The translations under genes and the position numbers were made by a program. From positions 1-42,032 of the forward strand of contig NZ_JANFOJ010000023.1 of NCBI RefSeq assembly GCF_024385605.1: a DNA stretch of 42,032 nucleotides, written 5' to 3'. Positions 1 to 10,862 of this stretch are shown here, in pieces. The notes under the pieces are model-generated. The model did no database searches. It was not told the DNA's origin and worked only from the letters and a program-made list of their open reading frames with translations. Numbering within the stretch: the stretch's first letter is position 1; every line of letters starts with the position of its first letter. The DNA comes from Sporolactobacillus sp. STSJ-5. Its GTDB lineage: Bacteria > Bacillota > Bacilli > Bacillales > Sporolactobacillaceae.

Positions 1-20
1 CCGCCTTCAGTTGAAGGCGG
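1..20 (-). terminator. hairpin, probable terminator of ycnJ-ycnI
   Basis: A perfect 8-bp inverted repeat (CCGCCTTC, loop AGTT, GAAGGCGG) lies 64 nt past the ycnI stop. The T-run needed for a minus-strand intrinsic terminator would fall outside the window, so the call rests on stem quality and position only. Confidence 0.5.
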
Positions 21-83
21 CTATGTAATCTGATTTTATTTGTTGCAGATTCATTTTCTATGGTCTGCACCTGCACTCGTCAA

Positions 84-695
84 TTACTTTGCATCAGAAG
101 ATATTTTGTCTTTTTTCGTTCGAATTGTAACGAGTGTAAAGACGGAAAGAACGATTGCAATTGCAGAAAGTACTATGGCAATGATCGGAAGTGTCTGACC
201 GCTGCCGTCTTGTGCTGCATCCGCGGTCTGAATAATCTTTGTGATCGCATGAGGCGTTTCCGTACTTTCACTGCCTGTCCATTCAACAATACTGCCGTCC
301 TTATAGGTTTGATAGGCATTCCAAGCTAAATTGCCGACTTTTTTAGGATTCAGTGCCCGGAATTGAAATTGCTGGAACGCTCCGGGTGCAATCCCCGTAC
401 CATTGGTCGTCCAAGTGACCGTCTGTACGCGTCCATTTGAATTCTTTGATACTTCAGTAGTCCAGCCCGGCACCGGTTGATAGCTGAAAAATTCAACATG
501 ATTCGGGATGCGCACAGCCACTTTTGTAGTCGGAATGTTTTTTTCAGTGGGTACGGTTACCGTATAGGTTTCGCTTGATCCTGCGACCGACTGAAACGGT
601 TTAACGGATACGTGCGCTGATGCGTTCGTTTGAAAAACAAATAGAAGTGTAAGAGACAACACGAATGCAGATACGATTTTGGTCAACTTTTTCAT
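84..695 (-). CDS. ycnI: YcnI-family copper-binding membrane protein (DUF1775)
   Basis: This 203-aa protein matches the YcnI/DUF1775 family in length and layout. Residues 1-27 form a Sec signal peptide ending in ASA, so cleavage would expose His28 (HVSVKP) as the mature N-terminus. In characterised YcnI proteins that histidine is part of a mono-histidine brace binding Cu(II) together with a Trp; several Trp are present here (78, 95, 125, 139). A single membrane segment at about 169-191 with a basic tail anchors it with the domain outside the cell. It lies 31 nt after ycnJ, with a good site (GGGGAGATATAA before ATG), so the two are co-transcribed. The probable role is extracytoplasmic copper binding or delivery in partnership with YcnJ. 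The copper ligands are inferred from family knowledge. Confidence 0.85.
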   Translation of the reverse strand: MKKLTKIVSAFVLSLTLLFVFQTNASAHVSVKPFQSVAGSSETYTVTVPTEKNIPTTKVAVRIPNHVEFFSYQPVPGWTTEVSKNSNGRVQTVTWTTNGTGIAPGAFQQFQFRALNPKKVGNLAWNAYQTYKDGSIVEWTGSESTETPHAITKIIQTADAAQDGSGQTLPIIAIVLSAIAIVLSVFTLVTIRTKKDKISSDAK

Positions 696-726
696 TATTT
701 ATATCTCCCCGTTTTTGATTATCCGA

Positions 727-2481
727 TTACTTAATACTGGCAATGAAATTTCTCTCTATCACCTGATAATTCTTGTCGAGGACATGGACATTGATGAGAA
801 AACGGTGCTTCATGTCGAGCGCATCTTTGACAACGATACCCTTTCCAAGCTTCGATAATGGAACTTGGATTTTCGTTTCTCCCATATCCATGTCGATGCA
901 ACGAATTTTTATGACAGCCTGCTGCAGATTGCGTGCACGTTTTCCATTTTCAAGAACATCTAGATAAAGCGTATTGGGTCCGAGTTTAAGGGGCTCGACC
1001 CTCAGCGTGAGCTCATAGTTCTTTTCCTTCACGCGTGTTGTTTTATTTGGGTCGGTCAATTGTGTTGGCGGATTTTCGTTTTTCGTCGATTTTCCATGAT
1101 TGAACTTCGCGCTGAACCCTTCGAACGTACTGTCAGCTTTGGCTTGTTTAGGAACAGGCGGAGAAACATTGGCTAATACTGCTGCAGCAAATAATACAAC
1201 CAGACCGATCAATAACTCACCCAACACACTTTTTTTCAGAAATTCACCCTGTTTTTGTCCGCGCAAATAGGAATACAAGGCAAACAGCAGCATGATCACC
1301 AGCAGAACGGCTTTAATGAGAATGATCCAGCCGTAGGCGGACGTATAGAGAGCACTGAATGTCGGCAGGTGAATCAGACTGCCGATAAGTCCGGTCAAAA
1401 AGATCCCCCCAACCAAAATGATTGCAAAAGGTGAAAAGCGATGAACCGTTTGCCAGTATGCAGTTTTCTGCTGTTCAGGCAGATAATCTTTTTTTACTGC
1501 TCTCGGTAAAAAGAACAGAAGGCTGAATAATGAGCCGAGCCAGATCGCGGCGGCGGATAAATGCAGAAAATCAGCAAATACAGCCAGCAGCCTTGTCTCC
1601 TGATTCTGGACCCCTCCCGCATGACCCAGAAAAGCTTTTGACAAAGAAAACAAAAACAGCAAGATAATCTGTGCCCATATTAGGTAGTCTGCCGTTTGCT
1701 CTGATCTCGTTCGAGATACCCCATATTGAAGCACAAAACTTGCAAGCAGGGTACCGAGCATCAGAAACCATATCGGTCCAAACGAAGTCGCAACTAGTGT
1801 TGTCCTCAGCGCTTCTCCATTAAATGCGTGCAGCCAATTGACACCTGCGTTACTCGTCACCTGCAACGGCAAGGCAAGGAAAACACCAAGAAGCAAAATT
1901 CCTCCGGAGATCCACAGCGCAATACGTGTTGATTTCCGCTTGTAAATAAGCGGACTACGTGCCGGATAAAGGAATTTAAGGAAGACAACGAATCCAAAGT
2001 AAAAGGATAGGCCACCATAAATCAGCCATCTTATCACAAGATTATCCGCACCGGGTAAATCGTTGCCCGTTTTGTCTGTCTGTGGAACGGTTGAACGGTT
2101 TGCAGGCTGACCGACCTTGAAACCGATCGTTCCGTTAACCGCATGACCATCTGCAGAGATTACCTTCCACTTGATCGTGTAATAACCGACCGCAAGCTTT
2201 TTCTTCACGTTATTGACGAGCACAGCAGGATTCTTTTTATCGATATGTGCTTGATTTGTGTCAACACGATGACCATCTTTATCAAGAATCTGCAAGGTCA
2301 AAAAGGTCTGCTGTATTTCCTCACTGAATTGAATTGAAACAGTTTTAAAATCAGCACTCGCCTGCTGGTTCTGACCCGGATTTGACTTAATCACATAGGC
2401 ATGTGCAGACGAAAACTGAGCGAAAAGCAGCGAAAAAAGAATAATAGCAATAAAAGCACAAATGTTTTGCTTCATCATCAT
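727..2481 (-). CDS. ycnJ: YcnJ: CopC-CopD fusion copper transport protein
   Basis: The 584-aa protein has a signal peptide (1-26, ending SSA) followed by HAYVIKSNP. The mature protein therefore starts with His27, as in CopC copper-binding domains. CopC spans roughly 27-125. A polytopic CopD region (about 150-440) holds many hydrophobic helices. A soluble C-terminal domain of about 140 residues follows, with an MDMGE motif and an IDMDMG stretch rich in potential metal ligands. The same domain order is seen in Bacillus subtilis YcnJ, a copper acquisition protein induced on copper starvation through YcnK. No ycnK gene lies next to it here; upstream is about 260 bp with no gene. The ATG ATG ATG start has only a weak ribosome site (GGATGG), while a GGAGG lies about 40 nt further upstream. 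Confidence 0.88.
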   Translation of the reverse strand: MMMKQNICAFIAIILFSLLFAQFSSAHAYVIKSNPGQNQQASADFKTVSIQFSEEIQQTFLTLQILDKDGHRVDTNQAHIDKKNPAVLVNNVKKKLAVGYYTIKWKVISADGHAVNGTIGFKVGQPANRSTVPQTDKTGNDLPGADNLVIRWLIYGGLSFYFGFVVFLKFLYPARSPLIYKRKSTRIALWISGGILLLGVFLALPLQVTSNAGVNWLHAFNGEALRTTLVATSFGPIWFLMLGTLLASFVLQYGVSRTRSEQTADYLIWAQIILLFLFSLSKAFLGHAGGVQNQETRLLAVFADFLHLSAAAIWLGSLFSLLFFLPRAVKKDYLPEQQKTAYWQTVHRFSPFAIILVGGIFLTGLIGSLIHLPTFSALYTSAYGWIILIKAVLLVIMLLFALYSYLRGQKQGEFLKKSVLGELLIGLVVLFAAAVLANVSPPVPKQAKADSTFEGFSAKFNHGKSTKNENPPTQLTDPNKTTRVKEKNYELTLRVEPLKLGPNTLYLDVLENGKRARNLQQAVIKIRCIDMDMGETKIQVPLSKLGKGIVVKDALDMKHRFLINVHVLDKNYQVIERNFIASIK

Positions 2482-2657
2482 TTAACCATCCATTCATTGA
2501 AAATTAATGATGTCCTCCAAGGTTCATGCATTAGCAAATAAACAGTCGAGTGATGGACCTCACAATAAAATTTAAAGTAATCATAGCATTTTACTTGGTA
2601 TTTAGCAACGTACTTTTTCTTGCAGGATATTTAAATCATTTCTACACATCTGAACAT

Positions 2658-2686
2658 AAAAAAGGACACCGTTTTTAATCAGTGCC
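2658..2686 (-). terminator. probable intrinsic terminator of rph-like gene
   Basis: On the minus strand a stem (GGCACTG with CGGTGTCC, one bulged base) and a short A/T loop are followed by a run of T. It lies about 60 nt beyond the stop of the phosphotransferase gene. Confidence 0.55.
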
Positions 2687-2743
2687 ACTCCAAAAGTTCT
2701 TCTATTACTCTTGATTTTTGTTCACAAGGGCTTACCCGTCCGT

Positions 2744-5383
<2,640 letters not shown>

Positions 5384-5433
5384 TTACACTCCGTGATCAT
5401 GCCTCAAAGCCCGTCACCGTAACGAGCTATTGC

Positions 5434-5439
5434 ATTATA
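5434..5439 (-). promoter_or_regulatory. -10 box of rph-like gene
   Basis: A perfect TATAAT on the minus strand lies about 78 nt before the ATG. The -35 region (TGTTTG-like) is weak, which suggests an activated promoter. The leader contains a short GC-rich hairpin. I did not find a convincing rifamycin-associated palindrome. Confidence 0.5.
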
Positions 5440-5584
5440 GCATTGGAAAATGCGAACAAACAGTCTGCATTTACGATTTTTTATATGTTATAATTATTGT
5501 GGGGAGATCGACATTAAAAGCACTAACCGTTGCAAAGGTTGCACTATCTATACTCCACTGAATTTTGAACTTGCTTATAGTATA

Positions 5585-5633
5585 AAAAGTAAAAAAGAGC
5601 GCTTTGGTGAAACGAAACAACCAAAGCGCTCTT
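5585..5633 (-). terminator. strong intrinsic terminator of the marR-CDF-amidinotransferase operon
   Basis: A 14-bp perfect stem (AAGAGCGCTTTGGT with its complement, 11-nt loop) at 5595-5633 is followed on the minus strand by TTTTTTACTTTTT. It lies 60 nt past the last gene of the operon. The rest of the gap between rph and the amidinotransferase (5440-5590) holds no gene I can support, although a TATAAT on the plus strand near 5491 has no clear product behind it. Confidence 0.9.
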
Positions 5634-5692
5634 CTTTGTAATGAAAACGATGCTTCTATCAAATAATGGTTTCAGCGGTTAACGACCTCTGT

Positions 5693-6640
5693 TTATTTTT
5701 GTTTTGGTGTATTTTCTCTGACAACAGGACAGGTGGTGCAGCGAAATGCTCCGTCCAAGCGCGTATGCCACGTGAAATCCAGTGGAAAAACCTCATATCC
5801 TCTGTCCTGCAATTCTTTTTGCAAGTCTTTATGGCGTTTTTGAACCACAACCTGATCCGGCGCCAGGACAAGGACGTTTGTCCCCATCTCGTGACGCACC
5901 TTGCTGTCTACCTCAATAAAATCGTAGGTATTCAAAGGATAGGGTAGTGGGTCTTCCAGAGAAGGACGATGGATAATACCGGTTTTCTCTCCAATGATCG
6001 TCATGCAGCAATCCAAATGCAAGATCCCCTCATTTTTCAAATGTACTGGAACCACCTTGACTTCGCTGCCCAAGAATTTCTGGAGCCACTCTGCTCCCTC
6101 CATATTGCTGGCGTACTTTCCAATGCCGACATATACGTAAGGATAATCGACCATAACATCCCCGCCTTCCAAAAAAGCGGAACCTTGTGGATCAAGCTTC
6201 TGCACATGAGTGCCGTCATCATACTTTGAAAAGATCGATTCAAAGCCGCGACGTTCCTTTTTTCTCATTTCAATTTGTAGATTTCCTGCAATCATGTTTT
6301 CCCCAACGCAGAACACCGCATCCCGAGCATACATTTGTCCTAAACCAGATGACTCGTTTTCCAACGGAACGACTTCGTCCAAATGGATGACCTCAATTCC
6401 TTGGGTTTTAAGTACCTGTTCAAAATTTCTTAGTTCTTTTTGGAACTTTTTCTCAAGAAAAGACGGAACCCGCTTTCGCTCCAAATTGCGATAAATCAAA
6501 ACGTTCAGCAGTTTTTTCCACCATGCACTTTCATCCTCCATCTCAATATCATGCGTTCCCGGAAAATACAGCTTATCGGCAATTCCTAAAACAACGGTTT
6601 TTAATGGATCATATTCATTGACGATATGTATGTTCGGCAT
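5693..6640 (-). CDS. amidinotransferase / arginine deiminase-fold protein
   Basis: The product is a guanidino-group modifying enzyme fold (arginine deiminase, dimethylarginine hydrolase and amidinotransferase superfamily). Three catalytic signatures are visible: EGGDVMVD in the middle, HLDCCM (the HxD element) and FRCTTCPVVR near the C-terminus, where the first Cys is the expected nucleophile. I place the start at the internal ATG (MPNIHIVNEY, 315 aa) because AGGAGG stands 7 nt before it; the longer reading frame lacks a site. It is the last gene of a three-gene operon and is followed by a strong terminator. The substrate cannot be decided between arginine deimination, methylarginine hydrolysis and amidino transfer. 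The family is clear, the reaction is not. Confidence 0.75.
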   Translation of the reverse strand: MPNIHIVNEYDPLKTVVLGIADKLYFPGTHDIEMEDESAWWKKLLNVLIYRNLERKRVPSFLEKKFQKELRNFEQVLKTQGIEVIHLDEVVPLENESSGLGQMYARDAVFCVGENMIAGNLQIEMRKKERRGFESIFSKYDDGTHVQKLDPQGSAFLEGGDVMVDYPYVYVGIGKYASNMEGAEWLQKFLGSEVKVVPVHLKNEGILHLDCCMTIIGEKTGIIHRPSLEDPLPYPLNTYDFIEVDSKVRHEMGTNVLVLAPDQVVVQKRHKDLQKELQDRGYEVFPLDFTWHTRLDGAFRCTTCPVVRENTPKQK

Positions 6641-6681
6641 AAAAAAACCTCCTATTTTTAAATGATTGGACATTGTTTACA

Positions 6682-7590
6682 TTATGGATCGATTAATTGG
6701 ACATCTGCATGGCCATATTCCTCTGAAAGGATCTGTTGAATGCGTTTCGCACTTTGTAACAGCACCTGCCTGTCAATTTCCATGTTCTGAGCATTGACTG
6801 CAATCCTAACACGAAAGCTCATGCCAACTTTAAAAATGAGACAGCGTGTATCTTTAGAAACTTCCTGCGGCAAATAGGTTTGGATCGTTCTTTCGATTTT
6901 GTTCTTGAGCGCCTGATCTGCAATCGTCCCATTCGCAATTTCAATAAAGCTTAGTTTTAATACCTTAAACGGCGCTTTCACCACGGCCAGAGATAAAGTA
7001 ATAGTTATAAAGAAATCCCCGGTATAGAGTAAAAATGACAATGGGCTGTTTTTATCAATAAAAGAGAGCAACACGGCAAGCAGACCAATACCGGCACACA
7101 TCGTTCCATCCAATAGAGTAGTCTTTGACTCTGCACTCAACATGGTGCTGACATTATTGAGCTGTCTGTTTTTTCTCATGTAAAAGAAATATAAAAAACC
7201 ACAGAGGACAACGGCTAAAATTTCATAGGGAATGATTGGAAGAACATTGATGACTTTGCCCTTTCCATAAATGAAATAGTTCCATGCTGACTGGCTTACA
7301 TTGATGCATGCAAAAACAGTAAGAGAAAGAATCAACAGTGATCTAATGAGAGCATAAATCGGCTCCAGAACAAACAAACCCAGAGGAAAGCGATCACTTT
7401 TTTTAACGCTATACTTTGAAATAAGCGTCGCGCAAATCGTCGACACTACTGTAAGTAAAACAAATGACGCATCAAGAAACATCGCTTCAATTTTAGTCAT
7501 GTAATAGACCGCCAAGCTGCTCAAGCCCATAATGGAATAGGTGATAGCACCTACAATCAGAGCTTTTTGTTCTTTTGCTTTAGTATTCAT
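6682..7590 (-). CDS. CDF-like cation efflux membrane protein
   Basis: This 302-aa protein has five to six hydrophobic segments in the first 215 residues and a soluble tail of about 85 residues with the ferredoxin-like feel of cation diffusion facilitators (TRCLIFKVGMSFRVRIAV). Segment 2 carries FLDASFV and a later one LLDGTMC, the places where CDF transporters hold metal-binding Asp/His. The usual second ligand of each pair is not obvious, so it may be a divergent CDF with altered or lost metal specificity. It lies 14 nt after the MarR gene and 41 nt before the amidinotransferase gene. This points to co-regulation by MarR and a shared stress or export role. The transported substrate is unknown. 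Confidence 0.65.
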   Translation of the reverse strand: MNTKAKEQKALIVGAITYSIMGLSSLAVYYMTKIEAMFLDASFVLLTVVSTICATLISKYSVKKSDRFPLGLFVLEPIYALIRSLLILSLTVFACINVSQSAWNYFIYGKGKVINVLPIIPYEILAVVLCGFLYFFYMRKNRQLNNVSTMLSAESKTTLLDGTMCAGIGLLAVLLSFIDKNSPLSFLLYTGDFFITITLSLAVVKAPFKVLKLSFIEIANGTIADQALKNKIERTIQTYLPQEVSKDTRCLIFKVGMSFRVRIAVNAQNMEIDRQVLLQSAKRIQQILSEEYGHADVQLIDP

Positions 7591-7604
7591 TTCTTGTGAA
7601 TCAC

Positions 7605-8048
7605 CTACTTTCCGCCAGGTTCCTGCTCATTGGCATAAAAGTCACTGAATTTGTGCAGCATCTTGCTAAGAAGACGGATTTCTTCCGGTGAATATTCTGC
7701 CTCCAGCTTTTGGATTGCCAACTGTGTTACCCGGTCAAAATGCTTATACTCTTCGTAAATCTCAGGAGAAACACTCAAATAGTGAATACGCCGGTCCTCT
7801 TGGCTTTGCCTTTTTTGTACCAGTCCCTGCTTCATCAATTCATTGACCTTCAAGGTTACAGACGACTTTGCAACGTGCAGAATGTTTGCGAGGTGGCTGA
7901 CGGTACAGTTTTCTGTCATCGAGATTAAATCCAGATAAAGCAAGCTATTGTACGTAATGTTGGGAAATTGCGATGACCCGTTCATCATGTCCAGCTCATT
8001 TAACACAACGTTATAGTATAATCGGTCAATTGCCTGAGAAAGTCCCAC
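7605..8048 (-). CDS. MarR-family transcriptional regulator
   Basis: The protein has about 147 aa with a winged helix typical of MarR. The recognition region reads CTVSHLANILHVAKSSVTLK, followed by the wing KRQSQEDRRIHYLSVS with its conserved DRR. I prefer the GTG at codon 4 of the longest frame (MGLSQAIDRL), because the upstream AAAAGGAT then has a workable distance; the first GTG lies almost on top of it. It is the first gene of the operon with the CDF-like transporter and the amidinotransferase. A 20-bp perfect AT palindrome about 35 nt upstream is the natural candidate operator, so self-repression relieved by a small ligand is likely. Confidence 0.85.
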   Translation of the reverse strand: MGLSQAIDRLYYNVVLNELDMMNGSSQFPNITYNSLLYLDLISMTENCTVSHLANILHVAKSSVTLKVNELMKQGLVQKRQSQEDRRIHYLSVSPEIYEEYKHFDRVTQLAIQKLEAEYSPEEIRLLSKMLHKFSDFYANEQEPGGK

Positions 8049-8078
8049 GTTTATCACATCCTTTTAATTAGGCAATTA

Positions 8079-8112
8079 TAGTTATAATTATATAATTATA
8101 ATTGCATAACTA
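8079..8112 (-). promoter_or_regulatory. AT-rich palindrome, candidate MarR operator
   Basis: Positions 8082-8101 are a perfect 20-bp palindrome (TTATAATTAT and its complement). It is flanked by a further pair TAGTTAT (8079-8085) and ATAACTA (8106-8112). It overlaps TATAAT-like sequences on both strands just ahead of the MarR gene. Confidence 0.6.
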
Positions 8113-8167
8113 TATTAGCATAATACTCTCATTAGATCAATAAACTGATCTATTAGTAAAAAGAGAA

Positions 8168-9788
8168 ATAAGCAGGCAAGTCTTAGGTAGTGGATACTTA
8201 GTAATTCTAAAACACCTTACAGTAAACAATTACACACACATTTAGTGTATAATAAATGCATGGGATCACGCACTCTGACGCGATTTCCCGTGCATTTTTC
8301 AATGAATGAGGTGCTTGGGATGGTTTATCGGACGAAAACAGTTCAACTTTCTATAGAATCTTTCGGACAGGGGCTAGGTGTCTCTTTAAGTCCGGACAAT
8401 AAATGGGTGCAACTTGCAGATCAACTGCCGTGGACCGAGATGGAGACTATCTATCGTGAAGTTTTTCCGTCTCCACTTGGCCGAGCGGGCAAACCCTTCC
8501 GACTTTTTTATGGGGCACAGCTCATTAAGCAATCCACCGGTCTTTCCGACGCTGATTTGGTCAAGGCCATTCGGGATACTCCGGCCTATCAGTACTTCAT
8601 GGGGTGTCCCACGTACACAGTCAAAGTGCCGTTCAATCCGTCCGCCCTCACGCATTTCCGGAAACGGATCGCACCGATCAGTTCTCGGTTGCGTACGATG
8701 ATCGGAGGCTGGTGTAAAATCCAGCTTCAAGACAGCCTGGGCGACGAGCAGAAGACGATGATCCTTGACGCTACGGTCACGCCCGTTCATATCCGCTTTC
8801 CACAAGACTATTCCTTACTCAACCAGGCGCGCACGTTCCTTGAAACGTTCATTACGGAACTAGCGCATCAGCTCCACGTTCCCATTCCGCGGACCTACAA
8901 ACGGGAAGCGCATAAAACCTATGTCACGTTCACCAAGAAGCCGCGTCGCACGGCTAAGGAAACGCGCCAACAAATCAAAGCGCAACTGCAGTACGTGCGA
9001 CGTGATTTGCGTTATGTCGGCGAGCTTCAGGCACAAGGGGGACAATTGACAGAGAAGCAACTGAGCCGACTGGTTACCATCCAGGAACTGTTTACGCAAC
9101 AGGAGTTCATGTATCGGACGAAGACCCACCGAGTGGACCATCGGATTGTCAGTCTGGCCCAGCCGTATGTGCGCCCGATCAAACGAGGCAAGGCGAAACA
9201 AAATACCGAGTTTGGTCCCAAAATCGATGTCTCCATTCAGGATGGGATCCTCGACATCGAACGGGTCGATTTCAACGCGTTTAATGAAAGTACCGACTTT
9301 CAAAAGGCCGTTGAGCGGTATAAAGAGCAGCACGGTTATTACCCCGACGAAGTGCTGGCCGACAAGCTGTACCGCAATCGGGAAAACATCGCGTTTGCCA
9401 AAGAGCGAGGCATGACGATTATAGGACCCAAACTCGGGCGCAAACCCAAGAACGTCGACGAAAAGCAACGACGCGCCGAGAACGCAGCAGCGCGTGATGC
9501 GGAGAATCGCCGCGGGCAAATTGAGCGCAGCTTTGCTTTTATCAAACAAAAGTGCAGCCTTGGCTTAGTGCGCGCCAAAACAAAGGATACCATTGCCGTC
9601 ACCATTGATATGGGCATTACGATGGCAAACATCGATACGGTCTTACGCCTTTTTTCTTTTGCCCTTTTACTTGTCGTACAAATCAAGGATACATACCTAA
9701 CGATTCGCTATAAATCAAGCGAAGACGCCGAATTTTTACTCACCTAATTCAGCACCCACTAGGTAGGGTCTAAGATTTGCCTGCTTAT
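8168..9788 (+). mobile_element. complete IS5/IS1182-like insertion sequence
   Basis: The element is about 1.62 kb long and is bounded by 19-bp inverted repeats (ATAAGCAGGCAAGTCTTAG on the left; the right end is its complement with one mismatch). It contains one transposase gene. The outer bases of the repeat may include target sequence: TA flanks both ends, compatible with a TA duplication, but I cannot fix the exact boundary. It sits between the MarR operon promoter region and a short gene remnant with its own terminator. Confidence 0.85.
8320..9747 (+). CDS. DDE transposase (IS5/IS1182-like)
   Basis: The transposase has 475 aa from the ATG at 8320, chosen because GAGGTG precedes it at good distance; the frame is open 25 codons further upstream. 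An N-terminal helical domain (AQLIKQSTGLSDADLVKAIR) resembles the DUF772-type domain of IS5/IS1182 transposases. A catalytic core follows with Asp in LDATVTPVH, Asp in LADKLYRN and Glu in GQIERSFAF, giving a plausible DDE triad. A lysine/arginine-rich insertion lies between the first two acids. No frameshift or stop is seen, and both inverted repeats are intact, so the element may still be mobile. Confidence 0.85.
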   Translation: MVYRTKTVQLSIESFGQGLGVSLSPDNKWVQLADQLPWTEMETIYREVFPSPLGRAGKPFRLFYGAQLIKQSTGLSDADLVKAIRDTPAYQYFMGCPTYTVKVPFNPSALTHFRKRIAPISSRLRTMIGGWCKIQLQDSLGDEQKTMILDATVTPVHIRFPQDYSLLNQARTFLETFITELAHQLHVPIPRTYKREAHKTYVTFTKKPRRTAKETRQQIKAQLQYVRRDLRYVGELQAQGGQLTEKQLSRLVTIQELFTQQEFMYRTKTHRVDHRIVSLAQPYVRPIKRGKAKQNTEFGPKIDVSIQDGILDIERVDFNAFNESTDFQKAVERYKEQHGYYPDEVLADKLYRNRENIAFAKERGMTIIGPKLGRKPKNVDEKQRRAENAAARDAENRRGQIERSFAFIKQKCSLGLVRAKTKDTIAVTIDMGITMANIDTVLRLFSFALLLVVQIKDTYLTIRYKSSEDAEFLLT

Positions 9789-9805
9789 CTTAAAAGAACG
9801 AAAAA

Positions 9806-9837
9806 GCTCCAGAACCTGATTAATAGGGCTCTGGAGC
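9806..9837 (-). terminator. intrinsic terminator behind a gene remnant
   Basis: The minus strand reads GCTCCAGAGCC, a short loop, then GGTTCTGGAGC with one mismatch, followed by TTTTTCG. Immediately before it (9861-9905) is the end of a minus-strand frame closing in EVVIRPTDQA and a stop; this frame is interrupted by a stop about 30 codons upstream. It looks like the 3' end of a lost gene that kept its terminator. I cannot identify the gene. Confidence 0.6.
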
Positions 9838-10037
9838 AAACTGTTAAAATTTTGCCAATGTCAGGCTTGATCCGTCGGTCGAATAACCACTTCGTTAATT
9901 GCCATTCGAGAAAACGGATATAGAATGGCTGTTATTGCAAAACAAATGGGAAAAGCAAATCTTTACTTTCCCTTTTCGACATAGACGGCAATACCTCGTT
10001 GATACAGCAAATAGCAGCAGCGACATTTGCACTATGA

Positions 10038-10066
10038 TTGCACATCGCAATACAATCGAATATAAT
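10038..10066 (+). promoter_or_regulatory. promoter and candidate operator of the toxin-antitoxin pair
   Basis: TTGCAC (10038-10043), 17-bp spacer, TATAAT (10061-10066): a near-ideal sigma-A promoter. An inverted repeat ATTGC-N5-GCAAT (10037-10051) overlaps the -35, a sensible place for antitoxin autorepression. Confidence 0.75.
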
Positions 10067-10088
10067 TTTGGTATAGGAGGTGTTTCGA

Positions 10089-10394
10089 ATGACAAGAACA
10101 TCAAATATTTTCGCACGCGTTGAACCTGAAATTAAGGAGCAGGCTGAGCAGGTTTTGAAGCAGCTCGGTATTCCCATGTCTAACGCGATCAGTCTTTTCC
10201 TGCGTCAGGTCGTGCTACAGCGCGGAATTCCCTTCGATATAAAGCTGTCCGAAAACAAGCCACTCACTTTCGGATCTCTCAATGAAAAGACATTCAACGA
10301 TGAAATTGAAAAAGGTTTAGCCGATCTGACAGCCGGGAGAATTACACCGGCTAACCGCGTCGCCGAGAGGATGCGGCAGGATTATGACAAATGA
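10089..10394 (+). CDS. RelB/DinJ-family antitoxin
   Basis: The protein has 101 aa, starting at the ATG 8 nt after AGGAGG; an in-frame GTG lies inside the ribosome site and is rejected. The N-terminal 50 residues fit a ribbon-helix-helix DNA-binding domain (NIFARVEPEIKEQAEQVLKQ, then GIPMSNAISLFLRQVV), typical of RelB/DinJ. The remaining half would wrap around the toxin. Its stop overlaps the toxin start by 4 nt (ATGA), so translation is coupled. It should neutralise the toxin and repress the promoter just upstream. Confidence 0.88.
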   Translation: MTRTSNIFARVEPEIKEQAEQVLKQLGIPMSNAISLFLRQVVLQRGIPFDIKLSENKPLTFGSLNEKTFNDEIEKGLADLTAGRITPANRVAERMRQDYDK

Positions 10395-10708
10395 ATCTGT
10401 GGAAGATTGTATATACCGAGCATGCGGAACGAGACCTAGACAGCATTTATAAGTATATCGCCCTCTCATTGCTGAATCCGGAAATTGCGAAAGAACAAAC
10501 TCAACGTATAATGCACGCAGCTTCTAAACTGAATGAGATGCCGTTTCGTTTTTCCCTTTATGATAAGGAGCCATGGCATAGTAAAGGTCTTCGCGTCCTA
10601 CCCGTGGATAAATATCTTGTCTTTTATCTGACAGTGGAACCGCTGAAAACCGTGGTTATCATTCGTATCATGTATAGCGGGCGTGATTATGAGACACAGC
10701 TACGGTAA
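10391..10708 (+). CDS. RelE/ParE-superfamily toxin
   Basis: The 105-aa protein begins WKIVYTEHAERDLDSIYKYI, the classic first strand and helices of the RelE/ParE fold. It ends with VVIIRIMYSGRDYE, the conserved final strand. The central KGLRVLPVDKYLVFY matches the family core. The target (ribosome-bound mRNA for RelE, gyrase for ParE) cannot be decided, since few catalytic residues are diagnostic; the C-terminal SGRDYE is seen in both groups. The gene is intact and coupled to the antitoxin. Such pairs in the chromosome often mark accessory DNA, and an insertion sequence lies just upstream. Confidence 0.88.
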   Translation: MNLWKIVYTEHAERDLDSIYKYIALSLLNPEIAKEQTQRIMHAASKLNEMPFRFSLYDKEPWHSKGLRVLPVDKYLVFYLTVEPLKTVVIIRIMYSGRDYETQLR

Positions 10709-10721
10709 GTAAAAGAAAATA

Positions 10722-10777
10722 ACGGTGAAACGGAGATCAAATGGATAAGCCGTGAGCATATGAAAGCCTTTCACCGT
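10722..10777. other. inverted repeat downstream of the toxin
   Basis: ACGGTGAAA (10722-10730) and TTTCACCGT (10769-10777) form a 9-bp stem around 38 nt, 14 nt after the toxin stop. It could stabilise or end the toxin-antitoxin message, but it lacks a good T-run. Confidence 0.35.
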
Positions 10778-10862
10778 AATTATCTACGCTTTTCGTTCTC
10801 TAGATACCACGATGATCCGAACAAATCTTCTACCCAACCCTAAATTAAACTAATGTGTCTTA

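Noticed and set aside
5450-5641. 63-codon plus-strand ORF between rph and the amidinotransferase gene
   Set aside because: It runs through the terminator hairpin and has no ribosome site; low-complexity AT-rich sequence.
8860-9549. 229-codon minus-strand ORF opposite the transposase
   Set aside because: It is the antisense shadow of a GC-richer transposase gene; no site and no recognisable product.
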